From Zobellia laminariae (GTDB lineage: Bacteria > Bacteroidota > Bacteroidia > Flavobacteriales > Flavobacteriaceae): a stretch of DNA of 64,000 bases. The DNA lies in NCBI RefSeq assembly GCF_009725995.1, contig NZ_RCNS01000002.1, forward strand, positions 992,001 to 1,056,000, given 5' to 3'. This document shows positions 1 to 8,887 of this stretch, piece by piece (the first letter of the stretch is position 1; each line of letters opens with the position of its first letter). Under the pieces are notes generated by a model. It saw only the letters and a list, made by a program, of their open reading frames with translations, was not told the DNA's origin and did no database searches. The position numbers and the translations under genes were made by a program.

Positions 1-831
1 ATTGGTTTCGCTATTCATAATACCAATCAAAAATCTCACGATTACACGCATATAAAGGACTCTTACCGTCCTTCGCACGCAGATTATGTCTATGACCAGA
101 AATATGGTTTTAGAGATTACCGTGGTGGTGGCCGTAGTTCTGCACGGGAAACCGCAAGTAGAGTAGTGGCTGGTGCTTTGGCTAAACAGTTTTTGGCCGA
201 AATGAAAATCAATGCTTATGTTTCTCAAGTTGGGAACATGAAAATGGAAACACCTTATCAAGATTTAAACTTTTCTCAGATTGAAGCTAACCCTGTACGC
301 TGTCCCGATCCAAAGATGGCGGCAGAAATGGAAGAATACATCAAAGAGATTCGTAAAGAAGGAGATACCGTTGGAGGTGTTATTAGCTGTGTGATTCAAA
401 ATGTACCTATTGGACTAGGAGAACCTGCTTTTGATAAGCTTCATGCGGAACTAGGGAAAGCTATGCTTTCCATAAATGCGGTTAAAGGCTTTGAATATGG
501 CAGCGGATTTGCCGGTGTTACAATGAAAGGCAGTGAGCATAATGACCAATTTAACCAAGATGGCACCACAAAGACCAATAATAGTGGGGGAATACAAGGT
601 GGTATCAGCAATGGAATGGATATCTACTTTAACGTAGCTTTCAAGCCTGTGGCTACTATTATTCAGCCATACCAAACAATAGACAAAGAAGGTAATTTTG
701 TCCAAACAAAAGGCAAAGGACGGCATGACCCATGTGTAGTTCCTCGCGCTGTGCCCATAGTTGAGGCTATGGCGGCATTAGTAATGGCGGATTTTAGCTT
801 GCTAAATCGTACTATTAAGGCAAATTCGTAA
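1..831 (+). CDS. aroC: Chorismate synthase, 5'-truncated by the window edge
   Basis: The enzyme makes chorismate from 5-enolpyruvylshikimate-3-phosphate, the last step of the shikimate pathway, in the cytoplasm with reduced FMN. The frame is open from base 1. It begins inside the protein with [11 protein letters not shown] and the family signature [22 protein letters not shown] (bases about 103-180), then continues through the FMN-binding half to a stop at 829-831. The conserved C-terminal pattern of a glycine-rich segment ([12 protein letters not shown]) followed by [20 protein letters not shown] is present. About 277 residues are visible of a usual 350-360, so roughly the first 80 lie outside the window. 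The internal Met at 166 is not the real start. Function is close to certain. Confidence 0.97.
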   Translation: MGFAIHNTNQKSHDYTHIKDSYRPSHADYVYDQKYGFRDYRGGGRSSARETASRVVAGALAKQFLAEMKINAYVSQVGNMKMETPYQDLNFSQIEANPVRCPDPKMAAEMEEYIKEIRKEGDTVGGVISCVIQNVPIGLGEPAFDKLHAELGKAMLSINAVKGFEYGSGFAGVTMKGSEHNDQFNQDGTTKTNNSGGIQGGISNGMDIYFNVAFKPVATIIQPYQTIDKEGNFVQTKGKGRHDPCVVPRAVPIVEAMAALVMADFSLLNRTIKANS

Positions 832-930
832 TCAATTTATTGGCAATTCATTAAAACCAGAGGTGATTTGTAGGTTGTTTTTCTGCTTTCAGATCAAAAG
901 CAGTATATTACTTGCTTAAACCTTTGATGA

Positions 931-2256
931 ATGAAAAAATTGGAATTACACTGGAGAATATTGATCGGAATGATCTTAGGTATTCTCTTTGGTTTTGGAA
1001 TGACTTATGTTGATTGGGGCAGGGATTTTGTCCTGGATTGGATCAACCCTTTAGGATCCATCTTCGTTAAGCTTCTAAAACTAATTGCAATTCCACTTAT
1101 TTTAGCTTCGCTGATAAAGGGAATATCAGATTTAAAGGATATTTCTAAGTTCCGAAACATTGGTTTACGTACAATAGCTATTTACATAGGAACTACAATA
1201 ATTGCGATTTCAATTGGACTTGTTTTAGTCAACATTCTTAAGCCTGGCGATGGCATCTCCGAAGATACCATAACCAAGTTAACAGAGACCTATTCTAATG
1301 ATAGTAGTGTAACTTCTAAACTAGAAGAGGCGCACAGGCAGCAAGATAGCGGCCCGCTTCAGTTTTTAGAAGACATGGTTCCTGACAATGCTGTCCAAGC
1401 TCTAGGGGACAATAGCTTAATGCTTCAGGTTATATTTTTTACCATTTTTATGGGAATCTCTATGCTTCTTATAGGTGAAGAAAAAGCTAAGCCCCTTAAA
1501 GATTTTTTCGATTCTCTTAATGACATTGTTTTAAAGATGGTGGATTTGATTATGCTCACTGCTCCTATAGCGGTTTTTGCGTTATTGGCTAACGTTGTGG
1601 CTACTTCCGGTGATCCAGATTTACTCATAGCGCTTTTAAAATATGCAGGGGTCGTTGTTCTGGGATTATTATTAATGATTGTTTTCTATAGTGTTGTGGT
1701 AGCTACGTTCACACATTATAGCCCATGGAAGTTCTTGAAAGAGATGAGTCCTGCACAGCTCTTGGCATTTTCTACAAGTTCTAGTGCTGCTACTTTGCCG
1801 GTAACTATGGAAAGGGTAGAGGAGCATATTGGTGTAGACAAAGAGGTTTCTAGTTTCGTTCTTCCTGTAGGAGCTACTATAAATATGGATGGCACAAGCC
1901 TTTACCAAGGTGTTGCGGCAGTTTTTATAGCGCAGGCTTTAGGGTTTGATCTTTCTTTTTCCGGACAACTTACCATTGTTTTAACTGCATTGTTGGCCTC
2001 TATTGGTTCTGCGGCAGTTCCTGGCGCTGGTATGGTTATGTTAGTGATTGTGCTAGAGGCTATTGGTTTCCCGCAAGACAAATTAGCCATAGGGCTGGCC
2101 CTTATCTTTGCCGTGGATAGACCTTTGGATATGCTACGTACTGTTGTAAATGTTACCGGTGATGCTTGCGTTGCTATGATGGTGGCCAAATCCGTTGGAA
2201 AATTAGGCAAACCTCATGTTCAGAATTGGGATGACCATTATGATGAAGTGAAATAA
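931..2256 (+). CDS. Dicarboxylate/amino acid:cation symporter (DAACS family)
   Basis: This inner-membrane secondary transporter imports C4-dicarboxylates or acidic amino acids with H+ or Na+ (GltP/DctA family). The 441-residue length is normal. The N-terminus has two close hydrophobic spans. The serine-rich re-entrant loop reads FSTSSSAATLPVTMERVEEH, and the binding-site stretch VLPVGATINMDGTSLYQG follows; both are hallmarks of the family. A later DRPLDMLRTVVNVTGDACVA segment supplies the conserved Asp and Arg that bind the substrate carboxylate. It lies 99 bp after aroC, probably with its own promoter, and ends at a bidirectional hairpin. The exact substrate (glutamate, aspartate or succinate) cannot be read from the sequence. 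Confidence 0.93.
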   Translation: MKKLELHWRILIGMILGILFGFGMTYVDWGRDFVLDWINPLGSIFVKLLKLIAIPLILASLIKGISDLKDISKFRNIGLRTIAIYIGTTIIAISIGLVLVNILKPGDGISEDTITKLTETYSNDSSVTSKLEEAHRQQDSGPLQFLEDMVPDNAVQALGDNSLMLQVIFFTIFMGISMLLIGEEKAKPLKDFFDSLNDIVLKMVDLIMLTAPIAVFALLANVVATSGDPDLLIALLKYAGVVVLGLLLMIVFYSVVVATFTHYSPWKFLKEMSPAQLLAFSTSSSAATLPVTMERVEEHIGVDKEVSSFVLPVGATINMDGTSLYQGVAAVFIAQALGFDLSFSGQLTIVLTALLASIGSAAVPGAGMVMLVIVLEAIGFPQDKLAIGLALIFAVDRPLDMLRTVVNVTGDACVAMMVAKSVGKLGKPHVQNWDDHYDEVK

Positions 2257-2275
2257 CTAGTAAACCACATATTTT

Positions 2276-2341
2276 TAAAAAGCGAAGTAGTTTTAGGAAG
2301 TTGTTTTATCAAACAGTAACCTAACAAACTATTTCGCTTTT
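2276..2341. terminator. Bidirectional hairpin between convergent genes
   Basis: AAAAAGCGAAGTAG near 2277 pairs, with one mismatch, with CTATTTCGCTTTTT near 2329-2342, and the inner TTTTAGG/CCTAACA segments also pair. A- and T-runs flank both sides. It sits between the symporter stop and the convergent DUF748 gene, whose stop codon it overlaps, so it can end transcription from either side. The call rests on sequence complementarity only. Confidence 0.55.
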
Positions 2342-3435
2342 TGTTTTTTACCATCAGCTTCCTTCTCTGCATCTTCAAAGCTTATATCATTATCTACGAC
2401 GCCTTTGTATGCTTTTACCCAAGCATTTTTAAAGATATTAGTTACTGTTGGCCACGTTTTTGTTCCTAAATTATTTAAGTCACCTTCAAGAGGGACTTTG
2501 GTGGCTAATGTATTGTTCTTCTGGTTTTTGAGAACGAATTTAAAGAACCCCACAAATCCTTCCCATAGGGTTTCTAGAAACCCATCTTCTTTTCCAACGA
2601 GCTTTCCATTTTTTATAATAGGTTTTATAGATCCTTTAAGAAACCCATCTGCAATGGCTATTTCACCAAAAACCTCAAACGTGCCGCTTTCAAAATCTAT
2701 TTCTGCATAATACTTCGTAAAATCATTCAATGCCTTTGCATCTGCATCTGTGACCGAAAAAGCGATATCCATGTCAGGAACTTCTTTTACGAGGTTCATT
2801 TTGCCATCCAGAACTAAATCACCTTGACCAATGGAAGTTGCTGTTGCGTGAATGTCTGATGGTAAGGTGCGCTTTTTTTGTACTACGTTTCTAAGATTGG
2901 TAGCATTTAAATTCAGGTTCTTAAGATTTAGGTCTATTGTTGGGTTAGCCTGCACTTGAACAAAAGCTACTGTGCCATCGGTTATTTGAAGATTGTTAAT
3001 TGAAATAGGAACTAAATCCGTTAATGCTTTAGTCCAATCATCAGCTTCAGGAGCCGTTCCGCCTTCTTGTTGATCTTCCAGTACATAAATAATCTTAGGT
3101 CGATTCATTTCTATTTCACTCACAATTCTACCTTTTACTAAGGCATTCCATTCAATTGAAATATCAGTTTTTTCAAAATCCAAGAAAGGAACTTCCGAGC
3201 CTGCTTCAACTTTGTTACGCGTCATGTTTTCAATTACATACGCACCTCTATATAAATCAATATCAATACCATCTACATGACCATAATATCCTGGAATATC
3301 TGCCAGCACACCATTCACATAGTTTTTGACCAATACTGGCATGAATAATCGTAATACAATTAGAAACACTATAATGCCTAGTGGAATTAAAAACCGCTTT
3401 TTTTTATAACCTCTTTTTCTCTTATTTTTTGACAT
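2329..3435 (-). CDS. DUF748 / AsmA-like membrane-anchored protein
   Basis: The 368-residue protein has a very basic N-terminus (KNKRKRGYKKKR) followed by one membrane span (about residues 15-35, LIPLGIIVFLIVLRLF), so the rest should lie in the periplasm. The body shows the DUF748 pattern: DIDLYRGAYVIENMT, an ISIEWNALVKGRIVSEIEMNRPKI strand region, and repeated NLKNLNLNATNLRN and GDLVLDGKMNL beta segments typical of AsmA/DUF748 lipid-bridge-like folds. A charged tail (DAEKEADGKKQKAK) ends the chain. Proteins of this class are tied to envelope homeostasis and possibly lipid transfer, but no role can be assigned here. It is a single gene. Confidence 0.75.
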   Translation of the reverse strand: MSKNKRKRGYKKKRFLIPLGIIVFLIVLRLFMPVLVKNYVNGVLADIPGYYGHVDGIDIDLYRGAYVIENMTRNKVEAGSEVPFLDFEKTDISIEWNALVKGRIVSEIEMNRPKIIYVLEDQQEGGTAPEADDWTKALTDLVPISINNLQITDGTVAFVQVQANPTIDLNLKNLNLNATNLRNVVQKKRTLPSDIHATATSIGQGDLVLDGKMNLVKEVPDMDIAFSVTDADAKALNDFTKYYAEIDFESGTFEVFGEIAIADGFLKGSIKPIIKNGKLVGKEDGFLETLWEGFVGFFKFVLKNQKNNTLATKVPLEGDLNNLGTKTWPTVTNIFKNAWVKAYKGVVDNDISFEDAEKEADGKKQKAK

Positions 3436-3498
3436 AGATTATGAATCAGCTACAAAAATCTATGATTTGGCTCATTTAGGTTTGTTCATATACGTAAA

Positions 3499-3523
3499 AG
3501 GCTATCTCATAAGAACATAGCCT
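3499..3523 (-). terminator. Hairpin downstream of the DCC-family gene
   Basis: AGGCTAT and ATAGCCT (7-bp perfect stem, 11-nt loop) are followed on the minus strand by a short T-run. The element lies between the DCC-family gene and the DUF748 gene and may end transcription of the former. The short T-tract makes this moderate. Confidence 0.45.
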
Positions 3524-3632
3524 CAATGTTTAGATTTAAATGATAAGTAGCGGGAATACTGACTTTTAGAGAGGAATAAGTATTCAAGAAAGGGAGAGGG
3601 CAAAACATCTCTTCTTTAAAATAAAGACAGCC

Positions 3633-4040
3633 TTAACTTAAAAATTTGGCTTTAAGTTCGGGAGTAGGAATCATACATTGTTCTTTCTTGCCGTACCACT
3701 TGTAGCGATTACGCGCAATAAAATCGTATACGATATCACGAATACTTACGGGAATCCATTGCAGGACAGATGAAATGGTTTTGTATCCTTTCAACTGTTT
3801 GCCTATTTCTAATGCTGCATCAGATTTAATATAATAAGCAACGCCGTGTTCAATAAGAATTATGGAATCTATACTTGAAGAGTCGATATTTCGCTGCGAA
3901 ATCAACTTCTTTCCTAAGTCGCTTTGAAGTGGCGCATATCGGAAAACATCTTGTTTATCATGTTTTATGATAAATTGAATAGCACCATTGCACAGGTTAC
4001 AAACGCCATCAAAAAGAATAATTTGTTTTGAATTTTCCAC
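3633..4040 (-). CDS. Thiol-disulfide oxidoreductase, DCC family (DUF393)
   Basis: A small 135-residue cytoplasmic protein. The N-terminus carries the defining motif FDGVCNLCNGAIQF, with Asp and the CxxC pair near residues 11-17. The family features RYAPLQSDLGKKL and a C-terminal RNRYKWYGKK segment follow. DCC proteins have a thioredoxin-like fold and are predicted redox proteins, but a substrate is rarely known. Length matches the family. It lies 69 bp downstream of mutS2 on the same strand and could be read from that promoter, although no functional link is evident. Confidence 0.9.
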   Translation of the reverse strand: MENSKQIILFDGVCNLCNGAIQFIIKHDKQDVFRYAPLQSDLGKKLISQRNIDSSSIDSIILIEHGVAYYIKSDAALEIGKQLKGYKTISSVLQWIPVSIRDIVYDFIARNRYKWYGKKEQCMIPTPELKAKFLS

Positions 4041-4109
4041 AAAGTAAAGTTAATGATGTATATATTGAAGACCTAAATTTTGTTAGATATTTAAGAAAGA
4101 ACATTGACG

Positions 4110-6284
4110 CTACTTCTTAACCCGCTCTACAAGCTCCAGCTGATCAACACTAACATTGGTAGTGAAAATGCCGTAGTTAACTATGGCTTTGTTCTTTTCA
4201 AGGTTATCAATAGACCCAACGGCTTTCCCATCTTTCATTCGGACGCGATCTCCTAATTGAAAAACAGGTCTTGGCTTGTTCTTCTCTTTGATGACCGCTT
4301 TTTTCTTTTCGACAATCTTTTTCTCCCGAATTACCTTGACTTCTTTTTGAACTTCTTGTTTGACTTGCGCCTTTTTAGTGCGTTCCACCTTGGCTTCTTT
4401 GGCGGTTTTCTTCTTACGCTTACTGTTTTCTGTTTCTACAATGCGTAACAGCTCGGAAACAAGTGGTCGTTTCTTATTATCAATAAAATAACGGTCTGCA
4501 GCCTTATCAATCTTATTTCCTAACTGTACCATGCGCTGGTCATGGTCGTACAATTCTTGGTAGTTCTCTAATTTGCTCTTTACTTTGGCGTTCAATTTTT
4601 CCAATCGCATGGCTTCTTCACGTGCTTTAGATTCTTCTTCTTGAAGTCTAGTGCCTGTTTGCGCCATTTTACTGCGTTCTTTCTGAAGTTTGGCTATCGT
4701 AGCGTCAAAACGGACTTTACCTCGCTCTACCTTCTTCTTTGCTTTGTTTATTAAGCTGTAGGGGATGCCGTTTTTCTGGGCAACCTCAAACGTAAACGAA
4801 CTACCGGCTTCTCCAAGAACCAACTGAAATGTAGGTTCTAGGGTCTTGCTGTTGAAAACCATGTTCGCATTAGTTGTATGTGGCAGCTCATCCGCCAAAG
4901 CTTTTAAGTTGGCATAATGGGTTGTAATTACACCGTAAGCTCCACGTTCATAAAAAATTTCTAAGAAAGCTTCTGCCAAAGCGCCACCCAGTTCAGGGTC
5001 ACTTCCCGTACCAAATTCATCAATAAGAAAGAGTGTTTCATTATCGCAAATCCGTAAGAAGTTCTTCATATTCTTTAAACGGTAGCTATAGGTGCTTAGG
5101 TGATTTTCTATGGATTGATTATCACCAATATCTGTCAATATTGTATTGAAAAAACAAACGGAACTCCTTTCATGAACGGGAATTAGGAGTCCTGATTGAA
5201 GCATTACTTGAAGTAATCCAATTGTCTTTAAGGTGATACTTTTACCTCCGGCATTAGGTCCGCTAATAACAATAATCCTATTTTCGGAATGCAATTCTAT
5301 GGTCTGCGGATAAGTTTCTGTACGCTGTAATTTGTTACTTAGATATAATAATGGGTGAAAGGCATCTCGTAAATAAAGTCGCTTTTCATCATTGATTTTT
5401 GGTAGTAATGAGTTCGTATCCCTGGCATATGATGCCTTAGCGGCAGTAATGTCCATATGTGCAAGGAAGTCCTGGTATTCAGCTAACAACCAAGCAAAAG
5501 GCCGTATTTGATCCGTGAGCTCGTTTAGAATACGCTGAATCTCTTCCTTTTCATCATATTCAAGATTATTGAGTTCCCGACTATATTTTAAAGTAGCTTC
5601 TGGCTCTATGTAAACAATACTTCCTGTTTTGGAAGTACCCATTACCGTACCCTTTATTTTTCTACGATACATGGCCTTTACTGCCAAAACCCTACGGTTT
5701 TCAACAACTGATTCCCGTATATCATCTAAATAATCAGAACCGTGATAGGTGTTTAGTGCCGAGGCAAAACTCTGGCCTATCTTACCTTTCACTTGGTTCA
5801 TTTGCCTACGTACATCAAAAAGTTTATTTGATGCGCGGTCTTTAACTTCCCCAAAGCGGTCAATAACAACATCAATTTCTTTAGGAATATCAGTATTTAG
5901 CTCAACGTTATTAGAAACCTCAAAGAGCAGTGGGTAGTATTCTTTAAACTTCTTAAGGAACTTTTTATGTGCGGTAACCGTGGTACAGATAGTTCCGATT
6001 TTTTTAAAACTCGAAACCTCAAGGGTTGTATTTTCTATTCTAAGTAACTGAAGCTCTTTGTTTATAGCGTCAAAACCATGGGGAGGTATTCGGTTTTCAC
6101 TTATGAAAGAGGATAGGTACTCTGCTGTTTGTCCCAAAACCTCAACTACAGTCTCCTTGTTGTCTATTGGAGCGATTTCCAATGCGCGTTCTTTTCCTAA
6201 TTCAGTGGAGCAGCGGGCCGAAACCTGCTCTAAAACTGTAGGAAATTCAAGGTCTTGTACTGTCTTGGAGTGAATATTTGCCAT
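4110..6284 (-). CDS. mutS2: MutS2-like ATPase, no Smr domain
   Basis: A 724-residue MutS2-family protein. The N-terminal half is the helical core/clamp region. Then come the Walker A motif GPNAGGKSITLK (about residue 340), the Walker B FLIDEFGTGSDPE and the conserved switch THYANLKALA. A long charged coiled coil follows, with runs of E, K and R from about 520 to 660. The C-terminus is a KOW/SH3-like segment (FQLGDRVRMKDGKAVGSIDNL) and the protein ends right there. Typical MutS2 has about 780 residues with a C-terminal Smr endonuclease domain; none is seen here. Family roles include suppressing recombination and rescuing collided ribosomes. The first step would need another nuclease in this organism, or the protein acts only as an ATPase. 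Confidence 0.92.
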   Translation of the reverse strand: MANIHSKTVQDLEFPTVLEQVSARCSTELGKERALEIAPIDNKETVVEVLGQTAEYLSSFISENRIPPHGFDAINKELQLLRIENTTLEVSSFKKIGTICTTVTAHKKFLKKFKEYYPLLFEVSNNVELNTDIPKEIDVVIDRFGEVKDRASNKLFDVRRQMNQVKGKIGQSFASALNTYHGSDYLDDIRESVVENRRVLAVKAMYRRKIKGTVMGTSKTGSIVYIEPEATLKYSRELNNLEYDEKEEIQRILNELTDQIRPFAWLLAEYQDFLAHMDITAAKASYARDTNSLLPKINDEKRLYLRDAFHPLLYLSNKLQRTETYPQTIELHSENRIIVISGPNAGGKSITLKTIGLLQVMLQSGLLIPVHERSSVCFFNTILTDIGDNQSIENHLSTYSYRLKNMKNFLRICDNETLFLIDEFGTGSDPELGGALAEAFLEIFYERGAYGVITTHYANLKALADELPHTTNANMVFNSKTLEPTFQLVLGEAGSSFTFEVAQKNGIPYSLINKAKKKVERGKVRFDATIAKLQKERSKMAQTGTRLQEEESKAREEAMRLEKLNAKVKSKLENYQELYDHDQRMVQLGNKIDKAADRYFIDNKKRPLVSELLRIVETENSKRKKKTAKEAKVERTKKAQVKQEVQKEVKVIREKKIVEKKKAVIKEKNKPRPVFQLGDRVRMKDGKAVGSIDNLEKNKAIVNYGIFTTNVSVDQLELVERVKK

Positions 6285-6363
6285 TCTTGTTTAATTGCGA
6301 CGGCAAAGGTAGGCATTGGTAGCGAGATTTGAAATCTGTTGAATAGACCAGAAAACTAGCCTA

Positions 6364-6876
6364 TTACTCAATACGTTTTGCTTGTGTGGTAAACGAAAGA
6401 CCTTGCTGAGACATGGTAGAGTTCATTATACCTTCAAATAATGGCTCTGGACAACCTTTTGGCACCTTCCATTCAATGATGAAATTAGAGCCTGTTCCGC
6501 CTTCAACATCAACCTCATCTATAATAATTTCAGTGGTTTCCATTGGAGCTAAATAAATAGGGTGGTCAAAATACGTTCTTACCGCTTTGCCATGTGTGTC
6601 AAAATATTCTACTTTTGTCAAGTATACCGTATCCTTATCACTTGTGTTTCTCAAACTGGCCATGGCAGTTAAGTTATGCGTTTTGTGCTCCGTCATGCTA
6701 TAGATTTGAGAATATATGGACAAATAGGATTTGCCATATTCTAAAGAGTCTTTATCGCTGATATTTATTTTTCGTTTTGACCAGTTTATAGGATTTATAG
6801 AGCTGACTTCTTTTTTCTCAGGAATACAACCAAAGAGTAATGACACCATCAATAGGGATAAAACACACTTTTTCAT
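6364..6876 (-). CDS. DUF3124 family lipoprotein
   Basis: The 170-residue protein begins with a lipoprotein signal peptide ending in a lipobox (SLLFGC, Cys near residue 17), so it is probably anchored in a membrane facing the periplasm. The mature part has the DUF3124 pattern: LTAMASLRNTSDKDTVYLTKVEYFDTHGK, an Asp-His-Pro-Ile-Tyr-Leu-Ala-Pro-Met-Glu-Thr stretch and GGTGSNFIIEWKVP. The function of the family is unknown. It lies 79 bp downstream of mutS2's promoter side, on the same strand, and is probably an independent gene. Confidence 0.75.
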   Translation of the reverse strand: MKKCVLSLLMVSLLFGCIPEKKEVSSINPINWSKRKINISDKDSLEYGKSYLSIYSQIYSMTEHKTHNLTAMASLRNTSDKDTVYLTKVEYFDTHGKAVRTYFDHPIYLAPMETTEIIIDEVDVEGGTGSNFIIEWKVPKGCPEPLFEGIMNSTMSQQGLSFTTQAKRIE

Positions 6877-7035
6877 TTTTCAAGATATTTAAAGCAGACT
6901 TTTCTTAGCCAATGCACTGTAAATTTTAGGTAATTTTGAAATCGATAAAAAGATAACTTCTTTATGGAAGGTTCTTTTTGGATTTAACATCAATTATGTA
7001 CAATTGCGCTTGCTATACAAAAATGATCATAAAAT

Positions 7036-7701
7036 ATGACAGTACAAATACATGAAAGCTGGTTAAAGCCACTTTCTCAAGAATTTGAACAGCCTTATTT
7101 TGGGGAATTGGTTCAATTCGTCAAAAACGAATACGCTCAGCATACTTGTTACCCTAAAAAAAAAGACATATTTGCGGCCTTTGACCATAGTCCTTTCGAT
7201 AAAACAAAAGTGGTTATTATTGGGCAAGACCCATATCATGGGCCCAATCAGGCCAACGGACTCTGTTTTTCTGTAAAAGACGGAATTCCGCATCCGCCTT
7301 CATTGCGGAATATTTTTAAAGAGATTGAAACGGACCTAGGAAAACCTTATCCAGAAAGCGGAAACCTAGAACGTTGGGCCGATCAAGGTGTTCTTCTTTT
7401 AAATGCCACGCTAACCGTACGAGCCCATGAAGCAGGAAGTCATCAGAAAAAAGGCTGGGAAACTTTTACCGATGCAGTAATCAAGAAATTATCCGATGAA
7501 AAGGAAGACCTCGTTTTTCTACTTTGGGGCGGATTTGCAAAAAAGAAAGCTAAACTCATTGACAAGAAAAAGCATCATATCTTAAATTCCGGACATCCAT
7601 CTCCTTTAAGTGCTAATCGGGGTTATTGGTTTGGAAACCATCATTTTAGTCAAGCTAATGAAATCCTGAAAATAAAGGGCTTAGAGCAAATTAATTGGTA
7701 A
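7036..7701 (+). CDS. ung: Uracil-DNA glycosylase (family 1)
   Basis: The enzyme removes uracil from DNA to start base-excision repair, in the cytoplasm. The 221-residue length is standard. The water-activating loop GQDPYHGPNQANGLCFSV puts the catalytic Asp at residue 65. The uracil-recognition Asn follows in GVLLLNATLTVR, and the minor-groove intercalation loop is HPSPLSANRG with the catalytic His. The C-terminus (FSQANEILKIKGLEQINW) also fits the family. The ATG is preceded by an AT-rich leader. It is convergent with, and only 1 bp from, the frameshifted gene downstream. Confidence 0.97.
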   Translation: MTVQIHESWLKPLSQEFEQPYFGELVQFVKNEYAQHTCYPKKKDIFAAFDHSPFDKTKVVIIGQDPYHGPNQANGLCFSVKDGIPHPPSLRNIFKEIETDLGKPYPESGNLERWADQGVLLLNATLTVRAHEAGSHQKKGWETFTDAVIKKLSDEKEDLVFLLWGGFAKKKAKLIDKKKHHILNSGHPSPLSANRGYWFGNHHFSQANEILKIKGLEQINW

Positions 7702-7702
7702 A

Positions 7703-8123
7703 TCAATTTCCTGCGACCGCATCGTCAAAGTAAGATTTTTGATAGGGCAGTGGCTGTATCTCAGGTTTAATCCTCAAATATTCTTGCCATTGGTACGAAT
7801 AAAGTACGTCTACCATTTCAGAGCTCTCGTGACTGGATATCTCTTTTAAACGATAGTTTTTTTGATTGTCGGTTGTATAAGGGTTGTCTAGAATAGATTT
7901 CTTTTTCACTAAGTATTTGGCTACCGTGTTTTGGAATTCCAGTGCTTGATCAGCGCCTAAAACTAACCTTGGCTGATACGCTCTTGTTATGTCTTGCGCC
8001 TGATTACGAACATTTCGGTCTATTTTAAGGGCATATAATGTTTGAGCTTGAGTATAGATAACTCCGTAGAAAAAAAAGTGCTAAAACTAGAAATTGACGT
8101 GTATGAATAAGTTTGAGTCTCAT
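7703..8123 (-). pseudogene. Secreted hypothetical protein broken by a 1-base frameshift
   Basis: Two minus-strand frames join at an 8-base A-run (8070-8077). The upstream frame starts with ATG at 8123 and encodes a clear signal peptide (MRLKLIHTRQFLVLALFF). The downstream frame continues as YGVIYTQAQTLYALK through LGADQALEFQNTVAKYL to the stop at 7703. With seven As instead of eight, both parts fuse into one 139-residue secreted protein whose signal-peptidase site (IYTQA-Q) spans the join. As written, the upstream frame ends early and only a GTG at 7909 could start the 68-residue rest. Either a real slippage mutation, programmed slippage, or a base-calling error. The family is not recognised. 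Confidence 0.7.
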
Positions 8124-8457
8124 TTTTAAAAGGAATTGATTAAACTTCCATTTTTGCGAATTCCCTATAAAATTAAAAACCCTTTTACTGAAAATCAAGA
8201 GTTAAATGCTAAAAACTTTTTAAAATTTGTTCTGGATTTTACTTCTAATTATTTTACATTAATTTATAATCATAATTGTTATGTTGTCAAAGGTTTTCTG
8301 TTGATTGGCATGTATATATTTTACGATTATGATAAAATATTAGGGTACTTAACAATAAATCTCTCACTGCTTAGGCTATTTAGTTAAAATTTCTTTAATT
8401 TTAACCAAGCTATTTTACCTAAACACTTATATACCATTAACTAACAAAAAAAATACC
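8124..8457. other. AT-rich intergenic stretch, no convincing gene
   Basis: Between the frameshifted gene and the receiver protein. It contains an open frame (8136-8387) rich in Phe, Leu, Tyr and Asn that looks like translated AT-rich DNA, not a protein family. Promoters for the divergent genes presumably lie here. No clear motif or hairpin was seen. Confidence 0.5.
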
Positions 8458-8886
8458 ATGAAAAATTTAGAGAGATTAAATTCAATACTACTGATCGATG
8501 ATGATGAAATAAACAACATCTTGCATTCAGTTTTTATTAACAAACTAGATTTGGATTTGGAAGTTAATACAGTGCTAAATGGTCAAGAGGGTCTTGATTT
8601 CATCCTAGGTAATGGTATGGGAAAATTACAATTGCCATGTATGGTAATGCTAGATTTAAAAATGCCGATTATGGACGGATGGGAGTTTATGACAGCATAC
8701 GAAGAATCCGTTCCGAAAGAATTGAAAGATCAAATTACCATTGTTCTAGTGACTACAAGCGATAATCAAGAGGATAAAGATAGAGCGGAAGGCAATGAGT
8801 TTATTGACGATTTCTCTCAAAAACCTTTATCTGACGATACTTTTAAGCATTTGATTCAAAGTCATTTTAATCTAGCCGCTATTTAA
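8458..8886 (+). CDS. Stand-alone response-regulator receiver protein
   Basis: The 142-residue protein consists only of a CheY-like receiver domain. It has the acidic cluster IDDDE near residues 13-17, the phospho-acceptor Asp66 in MLDLKMPIMDGWEF, the Thr/Ser switch in VLVTTSD and the conserved Lys in SQKPL. There is no output domain, so it should act by protein contact in a phosphorelay or with a hybrid kinase not in this window. Single-domain receivers of this type, often next to PAS/histidine kinases, are common in Flavobacteria. It is convergent with the next gene (stop to stop 1 bp). Confidence 0.92.
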   Translation: MKNLERLNSILLIDDDEINNILHSVFINKLDLDLEVNTVLNGQEGLDFILGNGMGKLQLPCMVMLDLKMPIMDGWEFMTAYEESVPKELKDQITIVLVTTSDNQEDKDRAEGNEFIDDFSQKPLSDDTFKHLIQSHFNLAAI

Positions 8887-8887
8887 A

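Noticed and set aside
8136..8387. 83-residue plus-strand open frame before the receiver gene
   Set aside because: Composition is that of translated AT-rich DNA, no family resemblance, and it covers the likely promoter region of two divergent genes.
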